Of a DNA stretch of 64,000 bases, positions 9,830 to 20,900 are shown in pieces; position 1 is the stretch's first letter, and every line of letters starts with the position of its first letter. The notes beneath the pieces were generated by a model. The model had not been told where the DNA came from. It worked only from the letters and a program-made list of their open reading frames with translations, and ran no database searches. This DNA is from Papaver somniferum (lineage: Eukaryota > Streptophyta > Magnoliopsida > Ranunculales > Papaveraceae), in assembly GCF_003573695.1 (NCBI RefSeq), contig NC_039359.1, positions 134,069,939 through 134,133,938 of the forward strand, written 5' to 3'. A program made the translations under genes and the position numbers.

Positions 9830-12740
9830 CTCTTGCTAATCCTTTCGTCAAAGTATCAGCTATATTTCCTTCAGACCTTACATGATATACTCTAACAACA
9901 CCAGTCGTGAGAAATTCTCTAACTATGTCGTGCTTTCGACGTATATGTCGATTCTTATTGTTATTATAACAATTCTATACTACTCTGATATCCGCGGTAC
10001 TATCGCAGTGGATCAAAGTGGCTGGTATCGGTTTTTCCCATACTGGAATGTCTGAGAACAGACTCTTCAGCCATCCTGCCTCTTCACTAGCTGCTTCGAG
10101 TGCCATCAATTCAGCCTCCATCGTAGATTGGGCTATAATTGTCTGTTTCTTTGATTTACAAGATACAACGCCCCCAACAATAGTAAAAACATATCCACTG
10201 GTGGCCTTGGAATCATCTGAAAGAGTGTTCCAATTAGCATCGCTAAATCCTTCAAGGACTGCGGGATACCTCTGATAGTGTAATCCTAGGTTTGTGGTTC
10301 TTTTCAGATACCGCATAAACCTCTCAATAGCATCCCAGTGTTCCAAACTAGGATTACTGGTAAACCTGCACAAAACTCCCACTGCATATGCAATGTCTAG
10401 TCTAGTACAATCAGTTTCATAACGCAGACTGCCAATTATACTAGCATATTCAGATTGTCTAACACTTTCTCCAGTATTCTTAAACAATTTCACACTAGGA
10501 TCCAAAGGAGTACAAACATGATTACAATCAAAATAATTATACTTCTTCAGAATTTTTTCAATGTAGTGAGATTGATCTAAAGTAATACCACTACTAGTTC
10601 TAGTTATTTTGATTCCCAAGATTACACTAGCTTCACCCAAATCTTTCATGTCAAAATTCGAACTAAGCATGCTTTTAGTTTCATTGACAACAGATAAATT
10701 GAAACCAAATATCAGTAAATCATCCGCATACAAGTAAACAATCACACACACATCATTCTCAGATTTATAATAGATGCATTTTTCACCCTCATTTATTATT
10801 AAGTTATTTGAAATCATTAAATTATCAAATTTCTCATGCCATTGTTTAGGAGCTTGTTTCAAACCATAAAGAGATTTTTCTAGCTTACATACTTTTTGTT
10901 CTTGTCCAGGAATCACAAAACCTTCAGGTTGTTCTATGTAAATTTCCTCTTCTAGTTCACCATTCAAAAAGGCAGTTTTAACATCCATTTGGTGACTAAC
11001 AAGATTATGAGCAGTAGCAACCGCAATCAAAACACGTATAGATGTTAATCTAGTAACATGAGAATAAGTATCAAAAAAGTCTACGTTTTCTCGTTTCCTA
11101 AATCCTTTAGCAACCAGTCTAGCCTTGTGCTTATATACTGTTCCATCAGGTTTGAGTTTCCTTTTCAAAACCCATTTACAACCTATAGGCTTACAGCCAG
11201 GAGGTAAATCTACTATACGCCAAGTTCCATTAGACATGTGAGAATCCCATTCATTATTTACAGCTTCTTGCCAGAAACTAGACTCTGCAGAACTAAACGC
11301 CTCTTGTAAATTAGAAGGTTCTTCCTCTATAGCGTAAAATTCAAAGTCGGGATTTTTATCTTTTGTCTCAGTCCTAGATCTTTTTCTGCATCTAGGTTCA
11401 AATTCAGTGATCCTAGTTTCTTCACTTCTACGTTCTTCTAATCTAGGTTCAGAATCAGAACTAGGTAAAGTACTTGGTATTGAACCCCCACTATTTCTAG
11501 ATTTAAAAGGAAATCTCTCTTCAAAGAAATCAACATCAATAGATTCAATAATAACCTTATTATTAATATCAAAGAACCTATAAGCTTTATTGTTTTGAGC
11601 ATAACCAATAAAAACACATTCATAAGCTCTACTTTCTAACTTATGTCTTTTAGGATCAGGTTTTCTAACAAAAGCTAAACAACCCCAAACTCTAAAATAA
11701 GAGACATTAGGTTTTCTACCTCTCCAGATTTCATAAGGAGATATTTTGGTTTTATTATTGGGAATGTGATTCATAACATGGCAAACAGTCAACAAACATT
11801 CACCCCACCAATGAGAAGCAGCACCAGAACTAAGCAAACAAGCAACAATCAATTCAGTAAGAGTACGATTCTTTCTTTTAGCTTTCCAATTCATTTGAGG
11901 ATTATATGGAGCAGTTCTTTCATGTATTATGCCATTAGTTTGATAAATTTCAGTAAAGGGAGCAGAATCATATTCAGTGCCTCTATCACTACGAAACCTC
12001 TTAATTTTTCTACCAAATTGATTTTCAATTTCAGCAATAAAGATCTTACACTTTTCAATAGCTTCATTCTTGTGGCTCAACAAATAAACATAAGTATAAC
12101 TAGAACAGTCATCAATGAATGTCATGATATACCTTTTTCCATTTCTAGTTAGGATACTCTCATATTCACACAAATCAGAACGTATTAAGTCTAGTGGTTT
12201 GGATTCTCTTATAACAGATTTATGTGAAGTTTTGGTTATTTTTGCTTGACTGCAGTATTCACATTTTTCAAATTCATTTTCAGAAAATTCTGGGAGGACA
12301 CTTAACTTGCTCATGTTATTTACTAACTTTTTACCCACATGACAAAGCCTACCATGCCAAACATTAAAATTGCAAACCATATAAGCAGAAGATTCAATTT
12401 TATTCATAGCATCAACATTAAGCTTAAACATTCCATCAGTAGCATAACCTTTTCTTACAAAACTCTTATTCTTAGTTATAGTGTAAATATCAGACCCAAT
12501 AGTTTGATACAACCCAGCCTTGTTGAGAAGATAGCCGGAAACAAGGTTCTTTCTCATTTCTGGAGTGTGAAGGACATCTTTCAGCATGGGTGTCTTCCCA
12601 TAAGTAAACTTTAACTCTACCGTACCATAACCTTTCACCATAGTGATGTGAGAGTCTCCCAACAACACTTTCTTATCCTTGGTTTCATCATAAGGTCTTA
12701 AACATGGACCTATCAAAACAACAATGACACGAAGCACCAC
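9830..12740 (-). pseudogene. Copia pol: integrase, reverse transcriptase, RNase H
   Basis: A 921-codon frame (12740-9975) carries the GAG pre-integrase/HHCC region (WHGRLCHV ... CEYCSQAK), the integrase core (IRSDLCEY, RSDRGTEYDS), the reverse transcriptase motifs (QMDVKTAFLNGELEEEIYI, LYGLKQAPKQWHEKF, YLYADDLLIFG) and RNase H (GFSDANWN, AQSTMEAELMALEAA). The integrase third catalytic position is altered: the family has NGVAERKNRT and this copy reads NWKAKRKNRT, so the glutamate is lysine. A frameshift near 9990 separates the RNase H tail (NRHIRRKHD ... ADTLTKGL), which continues to about 9830. A second frameshift near 12710 separates pol from protease. This copy is inactive. Confidence 0.9.
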
Positions 12741-13080
12741 TGTCTATCCACCACCCATCAGATCCACCAACCATGTAGAACTCTGAATCAGAGACCATGG
12801 CAATTATAACGTCACCCACAGCATTAGCTTGTGCGTTATTCTTTTCCTTGTTAAACCTGCAATTCCTAGCCATGTGGTTTGGTTTATTACAGGTATAACA
12901 AAGAAACTCAGAATTGGAATTCTGTCCATTTATTGATGGGTGTTGGTTCTTGTTTTGATTAGGCCTTCCTCCTTTCTTTTGGTTCGGGTTAGGTTTCAGG
13001 TCCTTCTTCTTAGGTTTCAAACTAGGATGAGTCTTATTGTTAGAAATAATGAGAATCTCTTCCTTCTTATCTTGTTTCAT
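12688..13080 (-). pseudogene. Copia gag zinc knuckle and protease start
   Basis: The frame continues the capsid frame after one TAA. It is lysine/asparagine rich, then has a CCHC knuckle (CYTCNKPNHMARNC), then the retropepsin active site WWIDSGASCHCCFDRSMFK. The knuckle binds genomic RNA during packaging; the D-S-G motif cleaves the polyprotein. After MFK the frame ends and the homologous sequence YDETKDKKVLLGDS continues in the pol frame, so a frameshift lies near 12710. Confidence 0.85.
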
Positions 13081-13086
13081 AGCTTC

Positions 13087-13761
13087 TTACTCAACCCTGA
13101 GCTTAACAATCAAACTTTCAAGAGAAAATTCTTTAGTCTTGTGACGCAAAGTATTACGAAAATCTTTCCATCTAGGTGGTAACTTGTCAATCATTACAGA
13201 ATCTTGAAATTGTTCATTAGTTTTTATACCTTCGGTCATAATTTCGTGGTAAATTTTTTGAAGTTCATGAGCTTGTGCAACAACTGACCTATCATCCACC
13301 ATTTGGTATCTCAAATACCGGCTCACAGCATACTTCTTTGAGCCAGCTTCCTCGGTATCATATTTTTTTTGTAATGCATCCCACACATCTTTAGCAGTTT
13401 CAAAAGTTGAATAATACTCATATAAATCATCAGATAATGCGTTAAGAATGTAGTTTTTGCAATCAAAGTAATCATCGACCCATTTGTCAATGGCCTTCTG
13501 TTTCTCCTCAAGAGTTTGAGAAACAACTTCTTTGGCACCACCAGTAGGAGGTGGATCGGTACCATCATCAGCATCAGCAGCAACATCAGCAGTCTTATCA
13601 GCACCAGGTTCTAGGGTTCCAGGATGAACACTCGACACAATCATATGCAGCTTCATGAGTTTGAGATAAAAGAACATCTTCAGCTTCCATCTTCTGAAAT
13701 GCATCCCTTCAAATTTGAACGGCTTGTTGGTATCATCAACATGCTTCTTTTCAACCTCCAT
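13087..13761 (-). pseudogene. Copia gag (capsid)
   Basis: I take ATG at 13761 (MEVEKKHVDDTNKPFKFEG); the frame also stays open upstream into the LTR but without ATG. The 224 residues match the plant UBN2/DUF4219 gag family: the FEGMHFRRWKLKMFFYL start, FDCKNYILNALSDDLYEYY, then the DKLPPRWKDFRNTLRHK core. It ends at TAA (13087-13089) directly before EAMKQDKKEE, in the same frame as the zinc knuckle. The TAA therefore looks like a nonsense mutation or a readthrough stop. The same stop is present in gag copy 2. Confidence 0.9.
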
Positions 13762-13785
13762 AGCAAAATCAAACACCTTAAAAAT

Positions 13786-14462
13786 TGTTGGAAACAATAT
13801 AGAAAATTCACAAAAATAAATCTCAAACAGCTGAGTCGCGGACTAGGTCGTTATCTTTAAGGTGTTTCGCGACTCTGCCTCTTGATTGTGCTAGCAGTCA
13901 AAACTTGTCGAAAAACCCTATGAGATAAAACAGCTGATACTCTCTTGTTCAATTTCTCTGCACTATGAGAAATCGAACCAACAACTACTCTTTCTTCACT
14001 TGCTCAAAACTCAAAAATACATGAAAAACAATGTATTTCATCTTCTTCAGAAACTGTTCTTTTATATCTAAAAAAGAAATCAATACAGTTTTTAATGAAA
14101 ATAAATTTTGTAATTAGTGCTCACTGAAAATCCTCCATAACAGTCATCAAACGGTAATAATATAATTACCAAAAATTAATAGAGTTAATTAGAGAATATT
14201 AAGTAGAAAACCGTTTTGGAAATCAAGAGTTAAAATCTGCAAAAAATCAGTTTCTGAATCACCAGACCTCCCAAGGCCACAAGGCCCCGCTCTCCCGGAT
14301 TTTATTAAGTAATATAGATATATATAATATACCTAGTCAAATGTGTGGGGTGAGACTTGAACCCAAGCCTATAGTGTGGGAGCCCAAAATAATACCACCA
14401 CACTATGTCTCTAAGTTTGGTACAATATTACAAAACTATGTTTTTAAATATATATCCCAACA
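13786..14462 (-). mobile_element. Copia LTR copy A (5' LTR)
   Basis: A 677-bp LTR with TGTTGG/CCAACA ends, nearly identical to copy B apart from scattered substitutions and a 2-bp difference in a TA run (ATAGATATATATA near 9135 and 14315). In minus orientation it begins TGTTGGGATATATATTT and ends next to gag. It carries the GAGTCGCGGACTAGGTCGC phrase seen in all three LTR copies. Confidence 0.93.
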
Positions 14463-14474
14463 AAAACTCCATAT

Positions 14475-15275
14475 ATGAATAAACTCCATATAAGAATATT
14501 AGGATTTAAGAGTCTTAAGTTTACTAATGAAGCTCTTTTAGCTAAAACTGCTTGGTTGCTTACTCATTTTGAAAATGAACTTTGGTTTAAAATTTTGAAA
14601 TGTAAATATTTCAAAAACTGTCATCCTTTGCATCATAAAGATATCAGGGATACATCTTGGGTTTGGAAGAGTATATGTCATGGCCTTAGTATCATTAAAC
14701 ATAATGTTGTTTGAGAAGTTAGGAATGGTGATAGAATTCATGCTTTTCTTGATAATTGCGTGCCTAATATGTCTTCCCCTTTATGCATCTCTTACCCTAA
14801 TCCCAATATATGTATGAACAACTTGATTGATCAAGATACTAGAGCATGGAACCCAGATCCAATTCAATCTTTTTTCAATCATGAAAATTATCAGAAGATC
14901 ATGAACATTAGGATTCCTTTAACTGGCCAAGACAGATTAGTTTGGCCTTTCACTACAAATTGTAGCTTTATTATTAAGTCGGCTTACAAGCTGTTGGCTG
15001 GGGATTTTCCTGCTGTGGATCCTAATACCCAAGCTATTATTATCTATAAGAACGCTTGGAAGGCTTCTTTGCTGCCTAAAATCCAACTGTTCTTGTGGAA
15101 ATGTATTGAGGGCATTCTTCCAACTAGGGATAGGTTATCTGTTTTTAGACCTAATGAAATTAGTTCATGCAGTATGTGTGGAAATACTCTTGAAACAGTT
15201 GAGCGCATCTTATACTTCATTGTCCTTTATCTAGCTCTGTACGGGCTTCTTCGCCGTTTGGAAACTTGGTGCTAG
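14475..15275 (+). pseudogene. LINE reverse-transcriptase zinc-binding region
   Basis: Two blocks in one frame, 14475-14714 and 14715-15275, are separated by a single stop (VV then TGA then EVRNGDRIHAF). The second block contains the zf-RVT signature with SAYKLL, WKASLLPKIQLFLWKC, LPTRDRL and CSMCGNTLETVERIL. In LINEs this domain follows the reverse transcriptase and is thought to help template binding. Reading is lost after LYLALYGLLRRLETW. Confidence 0.8.
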
Positions 15276-15997
15276 CTGATTCTTCCTCAGTAACCAATAT
15301 TTATGATTGGATTTACAAGTATTTTTCGTCCAATAATGACTTGTGCTACTCTGTTTTAACCACAACATGGTATATGTGGAGGGATAGATGTTTACACATC
15401 TTCCAATAAAAACCACTTAACTGCTAGACTTTCATCTAAACTTATTAGTGATACTATTAAACACCTTACTACTAGTAGTCATAATAATCATCCTTCACCT
15501 AGTCAAATGCATGTGCCACCATCTAATGAAGATCTACCAAATGATTCTTATATGGTTTATTACGATGCTTCTTATGACGAAGACACTAATAAATCTGGTT
15601 TGGGCATTGTAATTTTCAACCAAGCAGGTGAATGTGAAGGATGCAAGACAGTCGCAGAGAAATACATGAATGCAGAAGAGGCTAAATACTTAGCCTTACT
15701 TGAAGTTGTGAAGTGGGTTAAAGCTGTTATTTCTTTTCTTAATAAAAGTAAGGATCATATTAGCTGGTTCAACAAATCTATCATAGAGGATTGTCTTTTT
15801 ATCTTGAGTGATTTTATCTTTGTTAAATCTGAGTTTGTTAGTAAAAATTTTAACGGTTGGACTGATAGAGCAGCAAAATATAGTAGAAGATTCAATGTAT
15901 CTGGTGAATGGTTGGACAAAAATCCGCCATTTGGCCTAATTATGATGTAATCTTTTTACCATATCAATATATTTTTCTTTCCTAGCAAAAAAAAAAG
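14498..15997 (+). mobile_element. 5'-truncated LINE (zinc-binding RT tail plus RNase H)
   Basis: A 1.5 kb insertion ends in an A-run (15987-15996). It is flanked by AACTCCATATAAGAAT (14482-14497) and AACTCCATATAAAAAT (15998-16013), a 15/16 target duplication. The coding remains are the reverse-transcriptase zinc-binding region (KTAWLLTHFENELWFKILK, then WKASLLPKIQLFLWKCIEGI with LPTRDRL and CSMCG), then a plant LINE RNase H (MVYYDASYDEDTNKSGLGIV ... NAEEAKYLALLEVVKW). One stop near 14713 and a frameshift around 15230-15500 break it. The reverse transcriptase core and endonuclease are absent, as usual for 5' truncation. Confidence 0.88.
15507..15950 (+). pseudogene. LINE RNase H domain (RVT_3 type)
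   Basis: The frame encodes YYDASYDEDTNKSGLGIVI, then YMNAEEAKYLALLEVVKWVK, and ends WLDKNPPFGLIMM before the stop. This is the layout of the C-terminal RNase H of plant LINEs: a first aspartate in DAS, a glutamate in AEE, and a closing W-L-x-x-x-P-P. It is in the same insertion as the zinc-binding region, about 230 bases downstream and out of a single continuous frame. Confidence 0.75.
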
Positions 15998-16633
15998 AAC
16001 TCCATATAAAAATAAAAATTTGTAGTCCCACTTGGGCAAGTTATATTCAAGAATAAACTCCATATTGAAATAAGTCATAATTTTATATGGTCCCTTCTTA
16101 AGAAACCTACCTCCACATAAGAATAATTGACATCATAATATAAATATACATCACTTGTCACACTTCAAAGTTTAAGATGAACAGATTCTTGTCACCTTAT
16201 TACAAGTTCGTTTTTCTTCAAATTGGATATTTTGATTTTTTGTGCACAACTTAATACGAATATCTTCATACTCATCCGATTTTATTTGTCAATTTTTGAT
16301 GTGATAATTGTGCTTTATGTGAATTGTTTTATTAAAAATTTTGTATATACATAAATATTAAAAAAAATTCTCGTTTGAATAGTTTTTGTGCATATTTATA
16401 TACATTTTTGTGTTTCTTGTGCATATGCATGAATATGCCAAAATACATATATATATAAATTTCTTTTGGTCTGTTTAAGTTAGACCCCATATAAGAATAT
16501 TTTTTGTGGTCTCTAGGATATTCTTATACAGAGGTCTTACTGTAATTAGTATATTAAACAAAAATTTGGGGGCCCTATCATCTGGGAGCCCTAGGCGACT
16601 GCCTATGTGGCCTAATGCTTAGGTACGGCTCTG
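15998..16633. other. Remaining right parts of the nested DNA transposons
   Basis: 16014-16542 is AT-rich, non-coding sequence of the inferred pogo-like shell, with further ACTCCATATtGAA and CATAAGAATA phrases. From 16545 the sequence turns GC-richer (GGGGGCCCTATCATCTGGG, GCCCTAGGCGACTGCC), which is the subterminal part of the hAT shell. It matches the GCCCTAGGC and GGGGCC phrases near the hAT left end at 4480-4510. Confidence 0.55.
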
Positions 16634-17041
16634 TGGAGAGGTGGCGGCGGTTCTGGTGGCGGTGACAGTGACGGAGTTGGGGGAGGGCCGGCGGTAAATT
16701 AATTCCCATATAAGTAACAACAGTAAAATTACAACAACTACGATGAAAACTACAATGACAATAACGATAACTGTGATGTTTAGGGGGGGTGATGGCGGTG
16801 ATGGGTCGTTTGGGTGGTTTTTACTTGGTGGTGGTGGTGGTGGTGGGATGACTGAAGGTGGGGAAGGTGGTGGTGGTGATGGGGAGACTGAATTTGGTGG
16901 TGGTGGTTGCAATTGGTAGTATTGTTCTGGTGGCGGTGGTGATGCGTAAAAAAAGGCGTCTCCAGAAATAGTAGGGAAGACGAAGAAAAGGCAGGAAATC
17001 CATCTAGACAAATCCAAAAAAGGAAAACAACCGGTGTTCAC
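16634..17041 (-). pseudogene. Proline-rich single-pass membrane protein gene, broken by hAT
   Basis: A 140-codon minus-strand frame has a hydrophobic N-terminus (WISCLFFVFPTISGDAFF, signal-peptide-like), a proline-rich stretch (SPPPPEQYY, QPPPPNSVSPSPPPPSPPS, IPPPPPPP), a strong membrane segment (NITVIVIVIVVFIVVVVILL) and a short basic tail (YRRPSPNSVTVTATRTAATS). The layout resembles cell-wall-linked proline-rich membrane proteins such as the front half of PERK kinases, but no kinase is seen. No ATG starts this frame; the ATG at about 17055 is one base out of frame. The last residues (QSRT, stop) come from the hAT inverted repeat. I cannot say whether an undamaged copy exists elsewhere. Confidence 0.55.
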
Positions 17042-17480
17042 ATAAATTCTTCATTAATTAAACCAACAAAAAAATTTAACGCATACCTACAGTGAAGATT
17101 CTTCGTTTTGATTCTTTGTCTGTTCTTTTCAAGGTTAAGTTCAAGTAACTTGTGAGAAATACTAAGAATTGAAAGAGGGAGAAATGGGTTGTACTTATGA
17201 AAGAGCGAGAACTTGAGAAATTTTAAGAATTGAAAGAGGGAGAACTGGGTTGTACTGATAGAGCTTTGATTTCCTGAAAATTTGTGTTTCGGCTTTACAT
17301 CTATGTGTACTATTTACAAATGCCATTCATGTGCATGAATTCCTACCATATGGCATCTCCTGAGGTCAGCAAACCATAATTTAAACTGCAGTTATCTTCC
17401 GGGTTTGGCTAGTACGTATATTCTCGTTATGCAAAATCCATGTTTATCACGTTTTGCCAGCAGCAAACCGTTAGTCCTGA
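17042..17480. other. Upstream flank of the proline-rich gene; small tandem duplication
   Basis: This is the presumed promoter/5' leader of the minus-strand gene. A phrase of about 30 bases (AATTGAAAGAGGGAGAA, then TGGGTTGTACT) occurs twice, at about 17168-17200 and 17227-17257, a local tandem duplication. No other gene is visible. Confidence 0.6.
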
Positions 17481-17933
17481 ATATAATTTTATATTTCATA
17501 ATGTGGGATCTTTGAACTACATGACAATCACATGTGTATGTATATTGTACATAATATATACATGCCGATGTCAATGATATTGAATCCAAGTCATCCTCCT
17601 CATGTAAATCTCCTTGTTGCATAATACCTTATGGAGGTCTTGATTTCTTCCTCTTCACCTTTTACGTTATGAGTTGTTAATTCTTGAATACAATATTGAT
17701 GGGTATTGTATTCCATTTATAGGCAGAGGAAGGACCAAGTTCCAAGGATTTTAACATTAACTTTTAATACTCAACCTTCCATCAAGGGAGAGTTAATAAG
17801 GTATTAAATCCTTATTGAAACATAAGATAATAACTCCTTAGTAACCTAAGATGCATGTCTAGTAATGTCTTGATTATCTTAGATTATTCACATGGAACCA
17901 AGAGATATTTCTAATAGTGTAGAAATAATCTTA
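17481..17933 (-). repeat. LARD-like element, left LTR
   Basis: Matches 23133-23578 across the whole length, from ATATAATTTTATATTTCATAA to AGAAATAATCT, at roughly 95% by eye. The minus-strand TG start has become TA here. The adjoining CTTTCTCCCACTAGTCC, read on the minus strand, is the polypurine tract. Confidence 0.85.
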
Positions 17934-20900
17934 CTTTCTCCCACTAGTCCATGTGATAATCAATTTAATAGTTAATCGCAGACAACATAAGCGCGCATAA
18001 TTTCTGAAAAAAAATTAATGGTTAAACATAATACCTTAATAAAGCAAACTACTCATGCGAGTCATAGCGGTTGCACATTGTCTTGTTATGAACATGTTTC
18101 CTTCCATGTACCACAACACGAATAACTAACTTAACTAGGCCTTAAATAGGAATATCATAATGGTCCAGTGATGTCTTCAAAAAAAAATTCTGCTAACATT
18201 CATCTATTCACATAAATGTATACTGAAAATGGATACAGAAAAATATTCAGAATTTCATTAATAAGAGGTCAACGAGTGTTCAAAATAAGCACAAATTAGC
18301 TGAATTTAATAATCAGTTACTCCCACAGACCTAAGGTATCAATATGTTCTTAAGAGGTATGAAAAGGTAACTGTTCAAAAATGCATATGCGAATATAATT
18401 GTACTTAGCGGTAAATGAACAACTATTGTATATGAATTTCTTAATTCATGTATACATACTTAAGGTTCATGTATCTTGTTCCTCTTGTATCATATCGTGC
18501 TTTAATGTTGCGAAGTTAAGACGATAAATTTCAGCAATGTGGAGACAAACCTCAAGTCTCTAAGTCTCGCAGTCATAATTATTAAAACTCAATTGTGGAA
18601 TTAGTATTAATGGATTCTTTCTTTATATAATCCGTTCATCCCCCAAAATTAAAGTCTGAAAACCCAATTAACTCTAATTGGGTTGGCCAACTAATTGTAA
18701 CACATAATATAAGATTAGTATCTCAAAATTCTTGATTGCTTTCCAATAATTTGTTCTTCGATTCTTTAGGAATTTAGTTAACATATCAACAACTTGTTAT
18801 AAGTTTCATATCAGGATTAAGACGTAATGAAGATTAAATTTATATCTTATATCCAACATGAAATAAAATCTGTTAAATATGTTATTATCTCAAAATTCTT
18901 CGAATATTCGATATATGCCTTATATGAGAGATTTAATAATCCATATGATATGTACTATCACATGATAAGCTTCATTGATATCCTTTACTTTAAAAAATAT
19001 AGAGATATGCATAAAGTCAAGATAACTGCTCGTAGGTAGTATGTCTTAACATACAAGACCAAGAGTATGAATTTCTCCCACTGATATTGAGGTATATGCA
19101 TAAATCTGTAATAATTTCATCCAAAACTTGAAACATTTATAATTTTGTTGAATTTCATATACCATTATGGGAGGATGCTTAAATTTCATACTTTGATTTC
19201 TAAAAATTGTAGACTAAAACTTATCATTAATAAAAGTTATTTTCACATTTAATTAATGTAACTCTTATGTCATATTGAGCTACTAATAGTACTATGATAA
19301 TTTTGAATAAGTGTTTCTTTGACACGAGAGAAAAACTTATTTATAATCAATGTATCATTTCAGAGTAAAATCTTTAGCTAAAAGTCAGGCTTTATATCAT
19401 TTAGTAATGCAATTACAGTCATGCTAGGGCTGAAATACCCACTTGCACACAACTGTTTTGTGTCATTAGAGCAACTAAACAATATTCCAGACTTGACGTT
19501 CAAACATTGATTTTTATTTCACATAGCATCAATCCATTAATCAAAATTATTATACACATAACAGTTTGTGAACCAGAAACCGAGTCTTTGCTATTCCATA
19601 TCAAAATGAAATAAATTCTTGTAAGAAAATCACTGAAAAAACATGAATAACTTTCTTTCAATCTCTTTACAAACCTTCTTAATGCTGGTTCAAGTTGTTA
19701 TCAAAAAATTATTGGCAATAGTTTTATTATGGAGTATTGTATCATTAATTTGTGGTCTTTCATTATCTAACATTCCGACAATGAGAAGATTCACAATATT
19801 TATAGAAATATTAAATAATGGGATCATTATCAAGACTTCTTGAACAGATATATCCACGTACTCTCGCTGATTATTCCATCAGTAATGAATTTATATTTTC
19901 GGTTTCAATAAATCTTACACTACGGTTAGAAAATTAATGAATACCATTTGGATTATTTAGGAAAACCAGTGAACCAATAATAGTTTTCAAAAACAATTTT
20001 CATTCTTGGGAAATGTAATCCCTCACCTCCAACTGAAAAACCATAACTTAAAGGTGATTTAAACTAGGTTTCCAACCTTTCTAGTTCAAAGTGTGTCTTC
20101 GAAACTGCTTTACTCGAAAATCTATTTAAATTACACAGTTGTAGATAGAACATACATTCACAGATGTGAGGCTGTTATGCATAAGTCATCATGATTCTAA
20201 CCATTTTCATAAAAGTATAATTTCTCCTTTTGATATACACCATTATGCCAAGGATAATTTGGCCTTGTGTATGGAGCAACAATTCCAAACTTTTGGAGAT
20301 AGTATGTAAAAGATTTAGGATATTATCCTGTTTTGTCATACTTTCACAATATTCACCACCTTTGCCAAAGTTTATGATTTTCACTTTCTCTATAATTGCC
20401 TCTCAATTTCAATAATGAATGTTTGAGAAAATATCCACAGATTGAGATTCATAATGCAATTGATAGATGTACACCGTAACGCGAAAAATCATCAGGTGAT
20501 AAACAATTTATCTTCAAAAAATTGGACTGTAAAAAGTCTATAAAATAATCATAATCAATAATTCATAAGAACAAAAGTTGAATTTTATAATAGAGATAAA
20601 TGAAATTAAGCTTACAATAGTTTCATACCTTCAATAAGATTCTCCTTTTGGTAAAACCTTATCAAGGAACAATGTGAGACATCAAAAACATTTGTAGATA
20701 TCTTACCTTATCATGCACACAACATTATGTTTGTTTAATACCACAACTAGAGTCGCCTGTGGGAGAATCTCGTCCTAACATGTATTAACAAACTCAAATA
20801 ATTCTAATGTTCAACCTAATACATCGAAATAATAGTCGCCTGTGGGTAGCTATTATTTTACATGTATATGAAACATTTAGATAACCTTTATGCTTGTTTA

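Larger units (their letters stand above)
9285..13785 (-). mobile_element. Ty1/Copia retrotransposon internal region
   Basis: The 4.5 kb internal domain has the Copia order gag, protease, integrase, reverse transcriptase and RNase H on the minus strand, bounded by LTRs A and B. The polypurine tract is clear at the 3' side. On the 5' side only 24 bases separate the LTR from the gag ATG, and I see no TGGTATCAGAGC initiator-Met primer site there. The outermost flanks (AATAC at 5214-5218, AAAAC at 14463-14467) differ by one base and could be an aged 5-bp target duplication of the whole array. Confidence 0.93.
5194..16542. mobile_element. Probable pogo/Emigrant-like element, second shell of nest 1
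   Basis: The right end, reverse complemented, reads TACAGTAAGACCTCTGTATA, close to the CAGTAAAACCTCTATAAATT ends of plant pogo-like Emigrant/Lemi1 elements, and it is flanked by TA. The left counterpart at 5192 reads TACAATAAAACATCTCC with GGAATA. After the Copia array the repeated ACTCCATATAAGAATA phrases resume at 14466-14497, as in Emigrant subterminal repeats. The element's own sequence is 5194-5218, 14463-14497 and 15998-16542. The left TIR is diverged, so this shell is inferred more weakly than the hAT. Confidence 0.5.
4456..16633 (-). mobile_element. hAT transposon, outer shell of nest 1
   Basis: The left end begins CAGAGCCATACC at 4456; the reverse complement of the right end begins CAGAGCCGTACC, 11 of 12 matching. 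The flanking 8-mers are GGGAGAGG (4448-4455) and TGGAGAGG (16634-16641), a 7/8 match to an 8-bp hAT target duplication. The element's own sequence is 4456-5191 plus 16545-16633; everything between is later insertions. The left part encodes a decayed hAT transposase tail on the minus strand. The insertion lies in the proline-rich gene, and its TIR supplies that gene's last codons and stop. Confidence 0.75.

Noticed and set aside
10018..12614. Several plus-strand frames of 85-130 codons
   Set aside because: All are antisense to the Copia pol, which has clear family motifs on the minus strand.
16821..17003. Minus frame rich in Thr with a hydrophobic start
   Set aside because: It is a shifted reading of the proline-codon repeats of the proline-rich gene; CCA/CCG runs give long open shadows.
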